A stretch of DNA of 64,000 nt, taken from contig CALGAR010000002.1 in NCBI GenBank assembly GCA_937959285.1, forward strand, positions 1-64,000, in the 5' to 3' direction. The notes under the pieces were generated by a model. That model was not told the origin of the DNA and did not search any database. It saw only the letters and a program-made list of their open reading frames with translations. Shown here one piece after another: positions 1 through 9,737 of the stretch; positions within the stretch are counted from its first letter, which is position 1, and each line of letters opens with the position of its first letter. The DNA is from an uncultured Bryobacterales bacterium. Lineage in GTDB: Bacteria > Acidobacteriota > Terriglobia > Bryobacterales > Bryobacteraceae. A program made the translations under genes and the position numbers.

Positions 1-1
1 C

Positions 2-1387
2 CGCCGCTGGCTGGCCTCCACCCCATCGCCGCGGCTGCCGTACCGGCAGGTGGAATTTACGGCGTTTGAAGAGGGAGAAAGCGTCGAACTGCGGACCAGA
101 TACCTGAGCGTTCAGGTGGATAAGAAGTCATTTCTGCTGACTGTGAAGGATGACGAGGGCAGGCTGCTTCTCCGCGAAACTGCTCCCGCGCGGCGCTCGC
201 GGGATCGCGTTACACTCCAGTTTGCACTGCAGAAAGACGAGCAGATTTACGGCTTAGGCCCCCGCAGCGAACCCGAACTCAACGCCCGCGGCCGCCGCCT
301 CACGACTCGCCACCCGCTGCTGATATCGACGGCCGGTTACGGAATGTACCACCTCCATCGCGGAGAGGTTGATTTTGACCTCACCGCCCGGCACATAGTC
401 TCCATTCGCGGCGCGGACAAAGTAGAGTACGCCTTCTACTTCGGCCCCTATCCAAAGAGCGTGCTTGAGGAACATGCCCTCGTGCGCCCGCCCGAGTACG
501 ACGGCATGCCTGACTTCGGCATTCGGCGCCCCGGGGAGCTTCCGAGAGAGGCATTCCTCCTGCCCGGACCAGCGAAAGCAAGCTGGGACTCCTTAAACGA
601 GACCGTCCGTACGCTCATTCACGCCTCCTTTTCTGGAATTCACACACCCGCATTCGACCTGTCTGCCTACGAGTTCTCCGAGCCGGCGCTTCTCGACCGC
701 GCTCGCCAGTTAGCGGCGGTGATACCTTTCGTTGTCGCCTCGGGGACTCATGAATCCGTCGCCGCGATGCGCTCTCGTCTTGCGCCCTATTTCGCTACCT
801 ACCTCCAGGAGGCGCACGACCTCGGTCTCCCCATGGTCCATCCTTTGCCCCTCCAGTTTGCCACCGATCCGCAAACGACCCGGCGGCTCGATGCCTTTTT
901 GCTTGGTGACGAACTGCTCGTAGCCCCTCTTCTCACGGCATCAGAACGGCGCAGCGTCTATCTGCCGATGGGGATTTGGACGGACCTGCACACCAATCAG
1001 GAGCACCGTGGCCGCCAGACGGTCGAAGTGGCAAGCCCGCCGCAAGGACCTCCGTTGCTGGCTCGTAACGGATCGATCGTTCCCTTCTCCCGGAGTGACG
1101 GATCCATCGAGCTCCACTACTTTCCAAATCTTGGAGCAGAGTTCTTCCTTTTCGAGACGGAGGTCGGAGAGAGCAGCCAGTTCCACGCCGCTCCCGCGGG
1201 CGACTACATGCGCCTCGAGATTGAATCCAAAGTGTCGCGCACCTATGAATGGATCATTCATCACCGTGGTCCTGCCCGGGAGTTGCGGGGACCCGGGAAA
1301 TGGCACTACGATGCAGACCGGAACAATCTTCACGTCGTCATGGACGGTCCCGTCGGTGAAGACCGCATTGTAAATCTCCGTCTATAA
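2..1387 (+). CDS. GH31-like protein, 5' partial, core of catalytic barrel missing
   Basis: The reading frame is open back to the left edge of the window, so the true start probably lies outside it; GTG at 50 is the first start-like codon seen. The N-terminal part resembles the beta-sandwich of glycoside hydrolase family 31 (YGLG, then a segment like VEYAFYFGPYPKSVLE). The C-terminal part resembles the end of the GH31 barrel plus its distal sheet (GLPMVHPL, FLLGDELLVAPLL, then VYLPMGIW). Between them the family normally carries roughly 200 residues including the nucleophile Asp (WxDMNE-type motif). Here the sequence passes almost directly from the first domain to the SLNETVRTLIHASFSGI segment. 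About 461 residues are visible, against 650-800 for active members. An Asp in AFDLSAY may mark the former acid/base site. It is probably inactive as a classical alpha-glycosidase and may be a sugar-binding relative. The UMF1 transporter follows 17 nt later. Confidence 0.72.
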   Translation, partial: RRWLASTPSPRLPYRQVEFTAFEEGESVELRTRYLSVQVDKKSFLLTVKDDEGRLLLRETAPARRSRDRVTLQFALQKDEQIYGLGPRSEPELNARGRRLTTRHPLLISTAGYGMYHLHRGEVDFDLTARHIVSIRGADKVEYAFYFGPYPKSVLEEHALVRPPEYDGMPDFGIRRPGELPREAFLLPGPAKASWDSLNETVRTLIHASFSGIHTPAFDLSAYEFSEPALLDRARQLAAVIPFVVASGTHESVAAMRSRLAPYFATYLQEAHDLGLPMVHPLPLQFATDPQTTRRLDAFLLGDELLVAPLLTASERRSVYLPMGIWTDLHTNQEHRGRQTVEVASPPQGPPLLARNGSIVPFSRSDGSIELHYFPNLGAEFFLFETEVGESSQFHAAPAGDYMRLEIESKVSRTYEWIIHHRGPARELRGPGKWHYDADRNNLHVVMDGPVGEDRIVNLRL

Positions 1388-1404
1388 CGCAAGTTGCCGA
1401 ACGA

Positions 1405-2748
1405 ATGACACCACCTCCTCCCGGCTCCACAGCCTCCAACGTTCGAGAGCAGCGCGCCTGGTATGTATACGACTGGGCGAACTCAGCGTACATGACAACC
1501 GTCGTTACGCTCTTCCTGGGCCCCTGGCTGACGGTGCTTGCCAAGAATGCAGCCAGTGAAGACGGCTTTGTTTATCCGCTCGGCATCCAGGTGCATCCGG
1601 GCTCCTATTGGGCCTACTTGGTTTCCCTTTCCGTTTTCTCCCAGGTGGTGACGCTGCCCCTGCTCGGGGCCATCGCGGACTACGGACGCCGCAAAAAGGA
1701 GTTGCTAGGATTTTTCGCATACGTCGGCGCGTTTTGCACGGTAGCGATGTTCTTTCTCGACGGAACCCGCTACCTCCTCGGCGGAGTCCTGTTCCTGATT
1801 GCAAATCTCAGCTTCGGCGCGTCGACGGTTCTCTACAATGCATTCCTTCCCGAGATCGCCACACCCGAGCAGCGCGACGCGGTCTCCTCAAAGGGCTGGG
1901 GATTGGGCTACGCCGGGGGCGGCATCCTCTTGGCCCTGAACCTCCTGTTCTATTCGCGCGCCGCGGATTTCGGCCTGACCCAGGGCCAGGCGGTCCGCAT
2001 CAGTCTCGCATCGGCAGGCGTTTGGTGGGCTGTTTTCACCCTAATCCCGCTGATTTACCTTCGGAATCGGGGTCCGCGGAAAGCGCTGCCTCCAGGAACA
2101 TCGTTCGTTGGCATCGGCTTCAAACAGCTCCGCGAGACAATCGCCGACATCGGGAAGTACCCCCAGGCGATTCTCTTTCTGGTCGCATTCCTCATCTATA
2201 ACGACGGAATTCAGACGGTCATCATGCTTGCTTCCCAATTCGGCCAGGAAGAGCTCAAGCTCTCGATGACGACGCTTACGTCCGTGGTTCTCCTTGTGCA
2301 ATTCGTCGCCTTCTTCGGGTCCCTCCTGTTCAACTGGATCGCCTCAAGGATTGGGAACAAGCGTGCTGTCATGCTCAGCCTCGTGATCTGGACTGGAACG
2401 CTCATCTACATTTACCTTGCCGTCCGGACGGAAGCTGAATTCTACATGATGGCCGTATTCGTCGGACTGGTCCTCGGAGGCAGCCAGGCTCTCAGCCGCT
2501 CCATTTTCTCGCTCATGATTCCCGCGGGACGTGAGGCCGAGTATTTCAGCCTGTATGAGATCAGCGACAAAGGCACCAGCTGGCTTGGCCCGCTATTCTT
2601 CGGCCTGGCGCTTCAGTTCACCGGGAGTTACCGCCTCGGGATCCTCTCTCTGATCGTCTTTTTCCTGATCGGATTGTTGCTGCTCTCGCGCGTAAACGTC
2701 GCCCGGGGAATCGCCGAATCAGCCGGCCAATCCGCCGCCCGGATCTGA
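1405..2748 (+). CDS. MFS transporter, UMF1/Atg22-like family
   Basis: A 447-residue integral membrane protein of the major facilitator superfamily. The N-terminal WYVYDWANSAYMTTV signature is typical of the UMF1/Atg22-like group. About twelve hydrophobic segments are seen, with the inter-helix loop DYGRRKKELLGF after the second or third helix. The substrate of bacterial UMF1 proteins is generally unknown, although efflux or uptake of small metabolites is plausible. It starts at ATG 1405, 17 nt after the GH31-like gene, with no strong Shine-Dalgarno sequence, and ends 34 nt before the NfeD gene, so it may share that transcript. Family assignment is strong; the transported compound cannot be told from sequence. 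Confidence 0.88.
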   Translation: MTPPPPGSTASNVREQRAWYVYDWANSAYMTTVVTLFLGPWLTVLAKNAASEDGFVYPLGIQVHPGSYWAYLVSLSVFSQVVTLPLLGAIADYGRRKKELLGFFAYVGAFCTVAMFFLDGTRYLLGGVLFLIANLSFGASTVLYNAFLPEIATPEQRDAVSSKGWGLGYAGGGILLALNLLFYSRAADFGLTQGQAVRISLASAGVWWAVFTLIPLIYLRNRGPRKALPPGTSFVGIGFKQLRETIADIGKYPQAILFLVAFLIYNDGIQTVIMLASQFGQEELKLSMTTLTSVVLLVQFVAFFGSLLFNWIASRIGNKRAVMLSLVIWTGTLIYIYLAVRTEAEFYMMAVFVGLVLGGSQALSRSIFSLMIPAGREAEYFSLYEISDKGTSWLGPLFFGLALQFTGSYRLGILSLIVFFLIGLLLLSRVNVARGIAESAGQSAARI

Positions 2749-2782
2749 TACCCTCGATTATCCATAACGCGCGAGGAGAACA

Positions 2783-3202
2783 ATGATCTGGTGGCTTTGG
2801 CTGCTGTTCGGTTTCCTGCTGCTTCTTGCCGAACTTTTGACTCCCGGAGGCTTCTACCTCCTCTTCTTCGGTGTTGGAGCCCTCCTTGTGGGTCTGATTA
2901 CCGCCTATTTCACGCTTACTCCATCCTTACAGCTCCTGTTCTTCGCTGCTCTTTCTCTGACCTCGCTCGCTGCGTTCCGCCGCAGGCTCGTCGCAAGCCG
3001 TGCGGCGGCAAGCGCGGCCATCGATTCGCTGGTCGGCGAGACTGCAATTGCCCTGGACGACATTTCGGTCAATGGCTTCGGCAAGGCCGAACTGCGAGGT
3101 ACAGCCTGGAGTGCGCACAACGTAGGAACAACGCCTATTTCTAAGTGGCAGCGTTGTAAGGTCGAAAGCGTCGAAGGCCTTACCTTGTACATCCGTAACT
3201 GA
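2783..3202 (+). CDS. NfeD-like membrane protein
   Basis: A 139-residue protein with two to three hydrophobic N-terminal segments (WWLWLLFGFLLLLAELLTPG, then GALLVGLITAYF), followed by a small soluble beta-rich OB-fold (about residues 75-139: SLVGETAIALDDISVNGFG to KVESVEGLTLYI). This is the short NfeD (YbbK-like) architecture. These proteins act with SPFH/stomatin partners in membrane-domain organisation or protein quality control. The next gene, 27 nt downstream, is exactly such an SPFH protein, which supports the call. A GAGGAG ribosome-binding site sits 6 nt before ATG 2783. Confidence 0.9.
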   Translation: MIWWLWLLFGFLLLLAELLTPGGFYLLFFGVGALLVGLITAYFTLTPSLQLLFFAALSLTSLAAFRRRLVASRAAASAAIDSLVGETAIALDDISVNGFGKAELRGTAWSAHNVGTTPISKWQRCKVESVEGLTLYIRN

Positions 3203-3229
3203 TTTCACTCTTTCCGGAAAGGAGGCACT

Positions 3230-4162
3230 GTGGGTAGTTTATTAGTCCTGGCAGGACTCATTCTGCTCCTGCTGATTATCCTCGCTCGGACGGCCGTCGT
3301 CGTCCCTCAGCAGAATGCATACGTTGTCGAACGCCTCGGCCGCTATGCCGGTACTTTGGACGCAGGCTTCCATTTGCTGACTCCGTTTATCGACGTGATC
3401 CGCTACCGTCATTCCCTCAAAGAGGTCGCCATTGATATACCCGAGCAGGTCTGCATCACTCGGGACAATGTGCAGGTGAGTGTGGATGGGGTCCTATACA
3501 TGAAGGTTCTCAATCCCGAACGCGCCAGTTATGGGATCGCCGATTATCGCTTCGCCATCATCCAACTCGCTCAGACAACACTCCGTAGCGAAATCGGGAA
3601 GATCGACCTCGACAAGACGTTCGAGGAACGAACCAACATTAATACCGCCGTTGTAAGCGAGCTGGATAAGGCAACAGAGCCGTGGGGCGTGAAGGTCCTG
3701 CGCTACGAGATCAAGAACATCACTCCCCCGCAGGACATCCTCTCTGCCATGGAGAAGCAGATGCGCGCCGAGCGCGAGAAGCGCGCAATGATCCTGACCT
3801 CGGAAGGCACGCGAGACGCCGCGATCAACACGGCGGAGGGTGAGAAACAAAAGACTATTAAGACTTCCGAGGCACGCAAGCAGCAGCAGATCAATGAAGC
3901 GGAAGGCGAGGCGCAAGCGATTCTGACCGTCGCCGACGCCACAGCCGAGGGGATTCGCCGCATCGCCGCAGCGATCAATACGCCGGGCGGCTATGAAGCC
4001 CTTCAGCTTCGGATCGCGGAACAATACATCGAACAGTTTGGAAATCTGGCAAAGGCGGGCAACACTCTGATCGTGCCGTCAAATCTCAGCGACGTCGGTT
4101 CGATGATCGCGTCGGCCATGAGCATCTTACAATCCAGTGGCAAACGCGCGGCCTCAGCGTAG
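3230..4162 (+). CDS. SPFH/Band 7 stomatin-like protein (QmcA-like)
   Basis: A 310-residue membrane-anchored SPFH protein. It has one N-terminal transmembrane helix (residues 3-22), an SPFH/band-7 domain (about 25-190, with the QQNAYVVERLGRYAGTLDAGFH opening typical of slipins) and an Ala/Glu/Lys-rich coiled coil (MEKQMRAEREKRAMI to EAEGEAQAIL) used for oligomerisation. Start is GTG 3230, preceded by AAAGGAGG at good spacing. It forms the usual pair with the NfeD gene upstream. Its stop codon (4160-4162) directly abuts the stop codon of the convergent permease gene with no spacer, so any transcription terminator must lie inside coding sequence. Confidence 0.92.
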   Translation: MGSLLVLAGLILLLLIILARTAVVVPQQNAYVVERLGRYAGTLDAGFHLLTPFIDVIRYRHSLKEVAIDIPEQVCITRDNVQVSVDGVLYMKVLNPERASYGIADYRFAIIQLAQTTLRSEIGKIDLDKTFEERTNINTAVVSELDKATEPWGVKVLRYEIKNITPPQDILSAMEKQMRAEREKRAMILTSEGTRDAAINTAEGEKQKTIKTSEARKQQQINEAEGEAQAILTVADATAEGIRRIAAAINTPGGYEALQLRIAEQYIEQFGNLAKAGNTLIVPSNLSDVGSMIASAMSILQSSGKRAASA

Positions 4163-6730
4163 TCAGTCGTGCCGAAGAGCAGTCATCGGATCAACCTGAA
4201 CCGCGCGCAGCGCAGGAATCAGGCTCGCGATCAGAGCGACCACAATCAGTAGAAGCGATACGCCAATCAGCGTCAGGGGATCATATGGTGAGACGCCGAA
4301 CAGAAGGCTGCTGACAATACGGGCAAGGGCCAAGGCGGCTGTCAGGCCAAGCGCGACTCCAACGCCGGTCAGCCTGATCGCCTTGCCCAGCACCATCTTC
4401 AATATGGTTCCTCGGCTGGCGCCCAGCGCCATGCGAATCCCGATCTCTTGCCGCCGCTGCGCGACGGTATAGGACATGATTCCGAAAATTCCCAAAGCAG
4501 CCAGCAGCAGAGCGGCTAGCGAGAACCCCGTCACCAGCGCCGCTTGGAATCGAGGCCGCGCCACCGAATCCGCAACGATCTCTTTCATCGTGCGTGTCCG
4601 CATCAGGATCGCTTGCTTGTTGAGTGAGGCCGCCTCGCGGCGAATCGCTTCCGCAAACTGGGACGGATCTCCTGACGCTCGGAGCACGAGGTCGGCGCCG
4701 CGCCACGGCCACTGCCAGTAGGGGATATACATCTCCGGCCGCGGCTCCGAGTCGAGCCCGCTTCCCCGCACATCAGCAACCACGCCGACCACCTCGCGCC
4801 ACTCCGGCTCACCGGTCTTCCGGTTCCGCTCGCACTGCTCGAGATTGCCTACGAGGATGCGTGCCCCAACCGGATCCTGCCCTCGCCAGTAGCGTTTGGC
4901 AGCTGCCTCGTTGATCATCGCAACAGCCAGTGACTCGCGGTTGTCGGAATCTGTGAAGTGCCGTCCCCCGCGAAGGCTGATGCCCATCGCACGGAAATAG
5001 TCCGGTGTCGTCGAAAACGTCGCAGCAATGGGCAGATCCGATTGCGATGTGTACGCGCGTCCCTGAATCAGGAACGTCTCTCCACGTCCGATCTGCTCTG
5101 AAAGCGGTGCAGCGCTGATGCCTCCAACTGCCTTCACGCCCGGCAACTCAGAAAGCCGCTGCATCAGCGACTGGAAGAAGAGCTGCCGGCTTTGCCCCTC
5201 GAACACGCTGCTCGACATATCGAACGTCGCGACCAGCGTCTCATCCGCGGCAAATCCAGGATTGACTGCAGTCAACCGCAGAAAGCTCTGCAACAGCAGT
5301 CCGGCGCCAAGCAGCAGCACAAGCCCCATCGCGACTTCAGCGACCACCAGTGCACGATTTGCCCGGTTCCGGCCGGCTCCCCCTGCATCGGCTGACCGCC
5401 CACCCTCCCGCAACGTATTGTTCAAATCCGTCTTTGATGCCTGAAGCGCCGGAACCAGCCCGAACAGCAGGCCCGATCCGAGGGACAGCCCAACGAGCGC
5501 CATCAAGACAAAAGAATCGATTTGAACTTCATTCAACCGCGGGACAACATCGGCTGTAACTCGAATTACGTAACGCAGCCCCCAATAGGCGAACAGGCTA
5601 CCGAGCAAGCCGCCGGCCAATCCAAGCAGAACGCTCTCAGTCAGCATCTGCCTGACGAGGCGGCCTCGGCTTGCCCCAAGAGCGGCTCGAATGGCCACCT
5701 CCTTCTGCCGCGCCGCCGCCCTTGACAATAGGAGGCTCGCGCAGTTCGCACACCCAATCAATAGCAGGCAGCCGACAGCGCCCAGCAAAACCAGCAGCGG
5801 GAGGCGGACCTTCCCTACAAGCTCGTCCTTGAGGGGTACGACCAATACTTCCGGCTTCACCTTCCCGGGATACTGATTGGCAAGGCGCGAGGCGAGCATG
5901 GTCATTTTCCTGCTTGCCTCCTGCGGTTTCACGCCTGGCTTCAATAACCCGATTACCTCAAACCAGGAGCAGCAGCGATCAGCGGAATTTGGCGGCGGAA
6001 TCGCATAAACGCTGGCGTTGATCCATAACTGCGACTTTTGGGGAAAATCGAATCCCGGAGGCATAACGCCAACGATTCGGGCATGCACGATCCCAAGATT
6101 ATCGAACGTCAAGAACTGCCCGAGCACATTACGGTCTCCGCCGAACCTCTCTTGCCAGAGCGAATAGCTCAAAATTACGGACAGTCTTGATTCGTCACGG
6201 TCTTCTTCCGGCAAGAAATTCCGGCCCAGAATTGGCTGGACTCCGAGAATCTCGAACAGAGTCGATGAAACCACCGCACCACGGAGCCGTTGATTCCCAT
6301 CGGGTCCCCGGACGTTATACGAGCGGCTACCGGGCCATAACGGAGAGTAAGCCAGCTGTTCAAAGACGTCATTCTGCTCTCTCCAGTCGCTATAGTTAGC
6401 GGGAGAGACGCGATCCCGATCGATTCCTTTCCTCAAATCCCGTTCGTAAACGAGCACCAAACGATCCGCATTCTTGAAGGGAAGCGGCCGGAGCAGTACC
6501 GCATTTACTACGCTCAAAATAACAGCGGAAGAGGATATCCCCAAAGCAAGCGTGAGGATAACCGTGACTGTAAACGGAATACTCCCACGAAAGGACCGAA
6601 TTGCGTAGCGCAAATCCGGAAGGCATTCGGCAAACAGCGCGCGGATTGCACGTTCCAACCCTTTCAACATGCGGTCCCAGCCGGCAATCCACCTCTGAAC
6701 GCGCACTCGGGAATGAGTCACAGTTGCCAT
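4163..6730 (-). CDS. ABC transporter permease, ADOP (duplicated orphan MacB/FtsX permease) type
   Basis: An 855-residue permease with a duplicated MacB/FtsX layout. After an N-terminal amphipathic stretch and TM helix (about residues 50-75, TVTVILTLALGISSSAVIL), there is a MacB periplasmic core domain (ending near KPEVLVVPLKDEL), three TM helices forming an FtsX-like domain (LLVLLGAVGCLLLIGCANCASLL onward), a second periplasmic core, and a second FtsX domain near the C-terminus (ALLLAALGIFGIMSYTVAQR). This arrangement is characteristic of the acidobacterial duplicated orphan permeases. No ATP-binding subunit lies next to it, as expected for the group. Substrate unknown; antimicrobial or lipoprotein-related export is the usual guess. 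The divergent neighbour is the M3 peptidase gene. Confidence 0.93.
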   Translation of the reverse strand: MATVTHSRVRVQRWIAGWDRMLKGLERAIRALFAECLPDLRYAIRSFRGSIPFTVTVILTLALGISSSAVILSVVNAVLLRPLPFKNADRLVLVYERDLRKGIDRDRVSPANYSDWREQNDVFEQLAYSPLWPGSRSYNVRGPDGNQRLRGAVVSSTLFEILGVQPILGRNFLPEEDRDESRLSVILSYSLWQERFGGDRNVLGQFLTFDNLGIVHARIVGVMPPGFDFPQKSQLWINASVYAIPPPNSADRCCSWFEVIGLLKPGVKPQEASRKMTMLASRLANQYPGKVKPEVLVVPLKDELVGKVRLPLLVLLGAVGCLLLIGCANCASLLLSRAAARQKEVAIRAALGASRGRLVRQMLTESVLLGLAGGLLGSLFAYWGLRYVIRVTADVVPRLNEVQIDSFVLMALVGLSLGSGLLFGLVPALQASKTDLNNTLREGGRSADAGGAGRNRANRALVVAEVAMGLVLLLGAGLLLQSFLRLTAVNPGFAADETLVATFDMSSSVFEGQSRQLFFQSLMQRLSELPGVKAVGGISAAPLSEQIGRGETFLIQGRAYTSQSDLPIAATFSTTPDYFRAMGISLRGGRHFTDSDNRESLAVAMINEAAAKRYWRGQDPVGARILVGNLEQCERNRKTGEPEWREVVGVVADVRGSGLDSEPRPEMYIPYWQWPWRGADLVLRASGDPSQFAEAIRREAASLNKQAILMRTRTMKEIVADSVARPRFQAALVTGFSLAALLLAALGIFGIMSYTVAQRRQEIGIRMALGASRGTILKMVLGKAIRLTGVGVALGLTAALALARIVSSLLFGVSPYDPLTLIGVSLLLIVVALIASLIPALRAVQVDPMTALRHD

Positions 6731-6906
6731 CAGGTATTCGCTCTCATCGGAGCTGCCAGGTGCTGCGAGATTACTGGAAACTTACGTATGCCCCCGACGG
6801 AAAAGACAGGCTGAGCCCCTTGATTCGTCCGGATTGGCGCCCCAACCGCCCGAAAATTCCGACTTATTATTGCAGGACGCAAGAGAAGCTGCAAGCCAAA
6901 AATTAG

Positions 6907-6920
6907 AACTCATGGTACGG
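6907..6920. promoter_or_regulatory. Recurrent intergenic 14-mer, copy 1
   Basis: AACTCATGGTACGG lies in the ADOP/M3 intergenic region. An almost identical 14-mer (AACTCATAGTACGG, 13 of 14 bases) lies upstream of hfq at 10093-10106. It could be a binding site for a shared regulator or chance; function is inferred only from position. Confidence 0.25.
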
Positions 6921-7009
6921 ATAGTATTTTCTAACGTGCGTTCCTAACCCGGCGGTTCCTGGGGCGATAGGTCTATCTTACACAGCGGACGTTGCTAGAA
7001 TCCAAAGTG

Positions 7010-9064
7010 ATGCTGGTCAACGACAAAGCCGAGAACCCTCTCGCTAACATCTCTTTCGAAATTCCCTTCGACCGAATTAAACCGGAGCATGTGGAGCCTG
7101 CGGTGGAAACGCTGCTTAAGAGGGCGCGGCAGCGGCTGGAGGAATGTGCGGCCCCCCTGCCTGAACGTACGTATGAGAACACGCTTGCTGTCCTTGACGA
7201 GATGACGGAGCCTCTCGACGTTGCCATGACCCTGATCCGTCACCTCGAATCCGTGAACACATCACCAGAATTGCGGGCTGCCCTGAATGCCGTCGAAGGA
7301 CCAACCAGCGCGTTCTATTCCAGCATTCCATTACACGAAGGCCTGTGGCAGGCCATCAAGCGGTACGCAGCCAGCGAGGAAGCGGCATCTCTCGCGGGCA
7401 CACGAAAGCGCTTCCTGAACAAGACGGTGGAGAGCTTTCGCCGTCATGGCGCCGACCTCAGCCCAGCCGGCAAAGCCCGTCTGGAAGAGATCGATGTCGA
7501 GCTGACAAAACTTACAACGCGCTTCAGCGAGAATGTTCTCGACGCGACGAACAGCTTCGAGCTTGTGATCACCGATGAGGCCAAGCTCGCCGGACTCCCG
7601 CCTTCCGCCATCGAGGCCGCGCGTGAGGACGCGGCGCGCAAGAACATCGAAGGGTGGCGTTTCACATTGCAAGCCCCCAGCTATCACGCGGTGATGACTT
7701 ACCTCGACGATGCAACCACACGCGAACACCTTTACCGGGCTTACAACTCACGCGCATCGTACGGCAGCTACGATAACACCGAGATCAGCGCGCGCATCCT
7801 GAAACTGCGGCGTGAGAAGGCAAACCTGCTGGGCTATGCCGACTTTGCAGACTTCGTACTCGAGGACAGAATGGCCGGGAGCGGGAAGCGCGCCAAACTG
7901 TTCCTCGATGACCTCCGAGCCCTGACGCTCGATCATTTTCTCCGCGAGAACGATTCGCTCGAGCGCTTCCGTAAAGAACTCGAAGGCCCTGATGCGCCGC
8001 CTCTCCAACCCTGGGATATCGCCTACTACGCCGAGAAGCAGCGCCGCGCTCTCTTCGACTTCGATGAGGAAGCCCTTCGTCCTTACTTCCCGATCGAACG
8101 TGTGGTGGAGGGAATGTTCGAGCTTGTCAGAAGGCTGTACGGGATCCGCGTGACAGAGCGTAAGGGCGTGCCGGTGTGGCATCCCTCAGTTCAGTACTAC
8201 GAAATTCACGATCAGGACGGCTCCTTCCTCGGCGCTTTTTACGCCGACTGGCACCCGCGCGAGACGAAACGCGGCGGCGCGTGGATGGACGCCTTCCTTA
8301 CGGGACGCCGGGGGCACGGCGTTTCAGAACCGCATCTTGGTGTAATTTGCGGCAATCTCACGCCGCCGGTCGGCGGCAAACCGGCCCTTTTGACTCATCG
8401 CGAAGTGGAGACCATCTTCCACGAGTTCGGTCACCTGCTGCATCACTTGCTGAGCAACGTCGAAGTCAGAAGCCTGGCAGGCACAAACGTGCCCTGGGAT
8501 TTCGTCGAGCTCCCCTCGCAAATCATGGAGAACTGGTGCTGGGAACGGGAAAGCCTCGATTTATTCGCGCGACACTACGAAACGAAGGAGACGATTCCCG
8601 ACGACCTGCTCGAACGGATGAGGGCAGCGCGTACCTTCCGCGCCGCCAATGCCCAGATGCGGCAGCTGGGATTCGGCACGCTTGATCTGGCGCTGCACTG
8701 CGACTACTCGGAAGAGAAGGACGGCAATCTGGTCCGCTTCTCTCGCGAAATCCTTCAGCAGTTCAGTCCGGCTCCCCTTCCCGAGGATCACGCAATGGTC
8801 CTCTCCTTCACCCACCTCTTTTCCTCGCCCGTCGCTTATGCGGCCGGCTACTACTCGTACAAGTGGGCTGAAGTGCTGGATGCCGACGCATTCACGCGAT
8901 TCAAGGCGGCGGGAGTTTTCAGCCGCGAAGTTGGAAGCGAGTTTCGGGAAAAGATCCTCTCGCGTGGTAACAGCGAGGATCCTGCGGTTCTATACCGCAA
9001 CTTCATGGGAAGGGACCCGGACCTGATGCCGCTGCTGATCCGGTCCGGGTTATCCGCCGGCTGA
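7010..9064 (+). CDS. M3 family zinc oligopeptidase (PrlC/OpdA-like)
   Basis: A soluble metallopeptidase of about 684 residues. The zinc motif HEFGH is visible (around residue 471) with the flanking FHEFGHLLHHLLS context that defines the M3 family. The ENPLANISFEIPFDRIKPEHVEPAV opening is that of oligopeptidase A. It cleaves short cytoplasmic peptides, for example degraded signal peptides. I prefer ATG 7010; the same frame also has TTG 6992 and GTG 7007, and none has a clear Shine-Dalgarno sequence. No signal peptide is present. The gene ends one base before the stop codon of the convergent DUF1080 gene. Confidence 0.93.
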   Translation: MLVNDKAENPLANISFEIPFDRIKPEHVEPAVETLLKRARQRLEECAAPLPERTYENTLAVLDEMTEPLDVAMTLIRHLESVNTSPELRAALNAVEGPTSAFYSSIPLHEGLWQAIKRYAASEEAASLAGTRKRFLNKTVESFRRHGADLSPAGKARLEEIDVELTKLTTRFSENVLDATNSFELVITDEAKLAGLPPSAIEAAREDAARKNIEGWRFTLQAPSYHAVMTYLDDATTREHLYRAYNSRASYGSYDNTEISARILKLRREKANLLGYADFADFVLEDRMAGSGKRAKLFLDDLRALTLDHFLRENDSLERFRKELEGPDAPPLQPWDIAYYAEKQRRALFDFDEEALRPYFPIERVVEGMFELVRRLYGIRVTERKGVPVWHPSVQYYEIHDQDGSFLGAFYADWHPRETKRGGAWMDAFLTGRRGHGVSEPHLGVICGNLTPPVGGKPALLTHREVETIFHEFGHLLHHLLSNVEVRSLAGTNVPWDFVELPSQIMENWCWERESLDLFARHYETKETIPDDLLERMRAARTFRAANAQMRQLGFGTLDLALHCDYSEEKDGNLVRFSREILQQFSPAPLPEDHAMVLSFTHLFSSPVAYAAGYYSYKWAEVLDADAFTRFKAAGVFSREVGSEFREKILSRGNSEDPAVLYRNFMGRDPDLMPLLIRSGLSAG

Positions 9065-9065
9065 C

Positions 9066-9668
9066 CTATTTCTTTGCAGGCAGCTTCCGCATCATGAGAT
9101 TCCGGTATCGGACAACGCTACCGGGATCGTGTGCCTGCAGCGCAAGATACCCCTTCGTGTACGTATTCTTCTCGTCCACGTAGTCGACGACGACCTTGTC
9201 GTTCACTTTGATGATGATGTGATTTCCGTCGGCAATGATGTGCTGCGTGAACCAGGTGTCGTCCGGAACCAGCTGCTCTTTGACGTTGACGAAGTTATAC
9301 AGGCTTCCCGTGCGCTTCCAGTCTGTGTGGCTGCTGTTCACCTGCGCTTCATACCCGCGCGGCCACCCCTCCATGAATTCCGCCCGGAAGTACATTCCCG
9401 AATTTCCGCCTTTGTTGATCTTCACTTCTGCTTTGAACTCGCAGTTCTCGCACATCTCTTTCATGTAGAACAGGTGGCTCCGCTGGCCGCGACCGACAAT
9501 GGCGCCATCTTCGACGGTCCAGGTTTCGGGACGCTCGTTGGCCTTCCAGCCGTTGAGCGTCTTCCCGTCGAACATCTTCGTCCAACCTTTTTCCAATTTG
9601 TCAGCACTCAGCGCCGGCATTGCAGCCAATCCGATGGCAGCGGCAATCAACAGATATCGATTTTTCAT
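9066..9668 (-). CDS. Secreted DUF1080 (3-keto-disaccharide hydrolase-like) protein
   Basis: A 200-residue exported protein consisting of one DUF1080 jelly-roll domain (concanavalin-like fold). An N-terminal signal peptide (MKNRYLLIAAAIGLAAMPAL, cleavage near SA) precedes the family opening GWTKMFDGKTLNGWKA; GGNSGMYFRAEF and the C-terminal VVRYRNLMMRKL are also typical. Members act on oxidised or unusual carbohydrates; biochemical evidence is limited, so the substrate is unknown. The longest open frame starts at 9821, but ATG 9668 is chosen because it begins the signal peptide and has a GAGGGG ribosome-binding site immediately upstream. It is the shortest of three DUF1080 proteins in the window. 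Confidence 0.9.
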   Translation of the reverse strand: MKNRYLLIAAAIGLAAMPALSADKLEKGWTKMFDGKTLNGWKANERPETWTVEDGAIVGRGQRSHLFYMKEMCENCEFKAEVKINKGGNSGMYFRAEFMEGWPRGYEAQVNSSHTDWKRTGSLYNFVNVKEQLVPDDTWFTQHIIADGNHIIIKVNDKVVVDYVDEKNTYTKGYLALQAHDPGSVVRYRNLMMRKLPAKK

Positions 9669-9737
9669 GCCCCTCAGCATACCACTGCGCTGCGCACCGC
9701 AACAGCTTTTGTCTTTACCCCTCGGGACCTGAATTGC

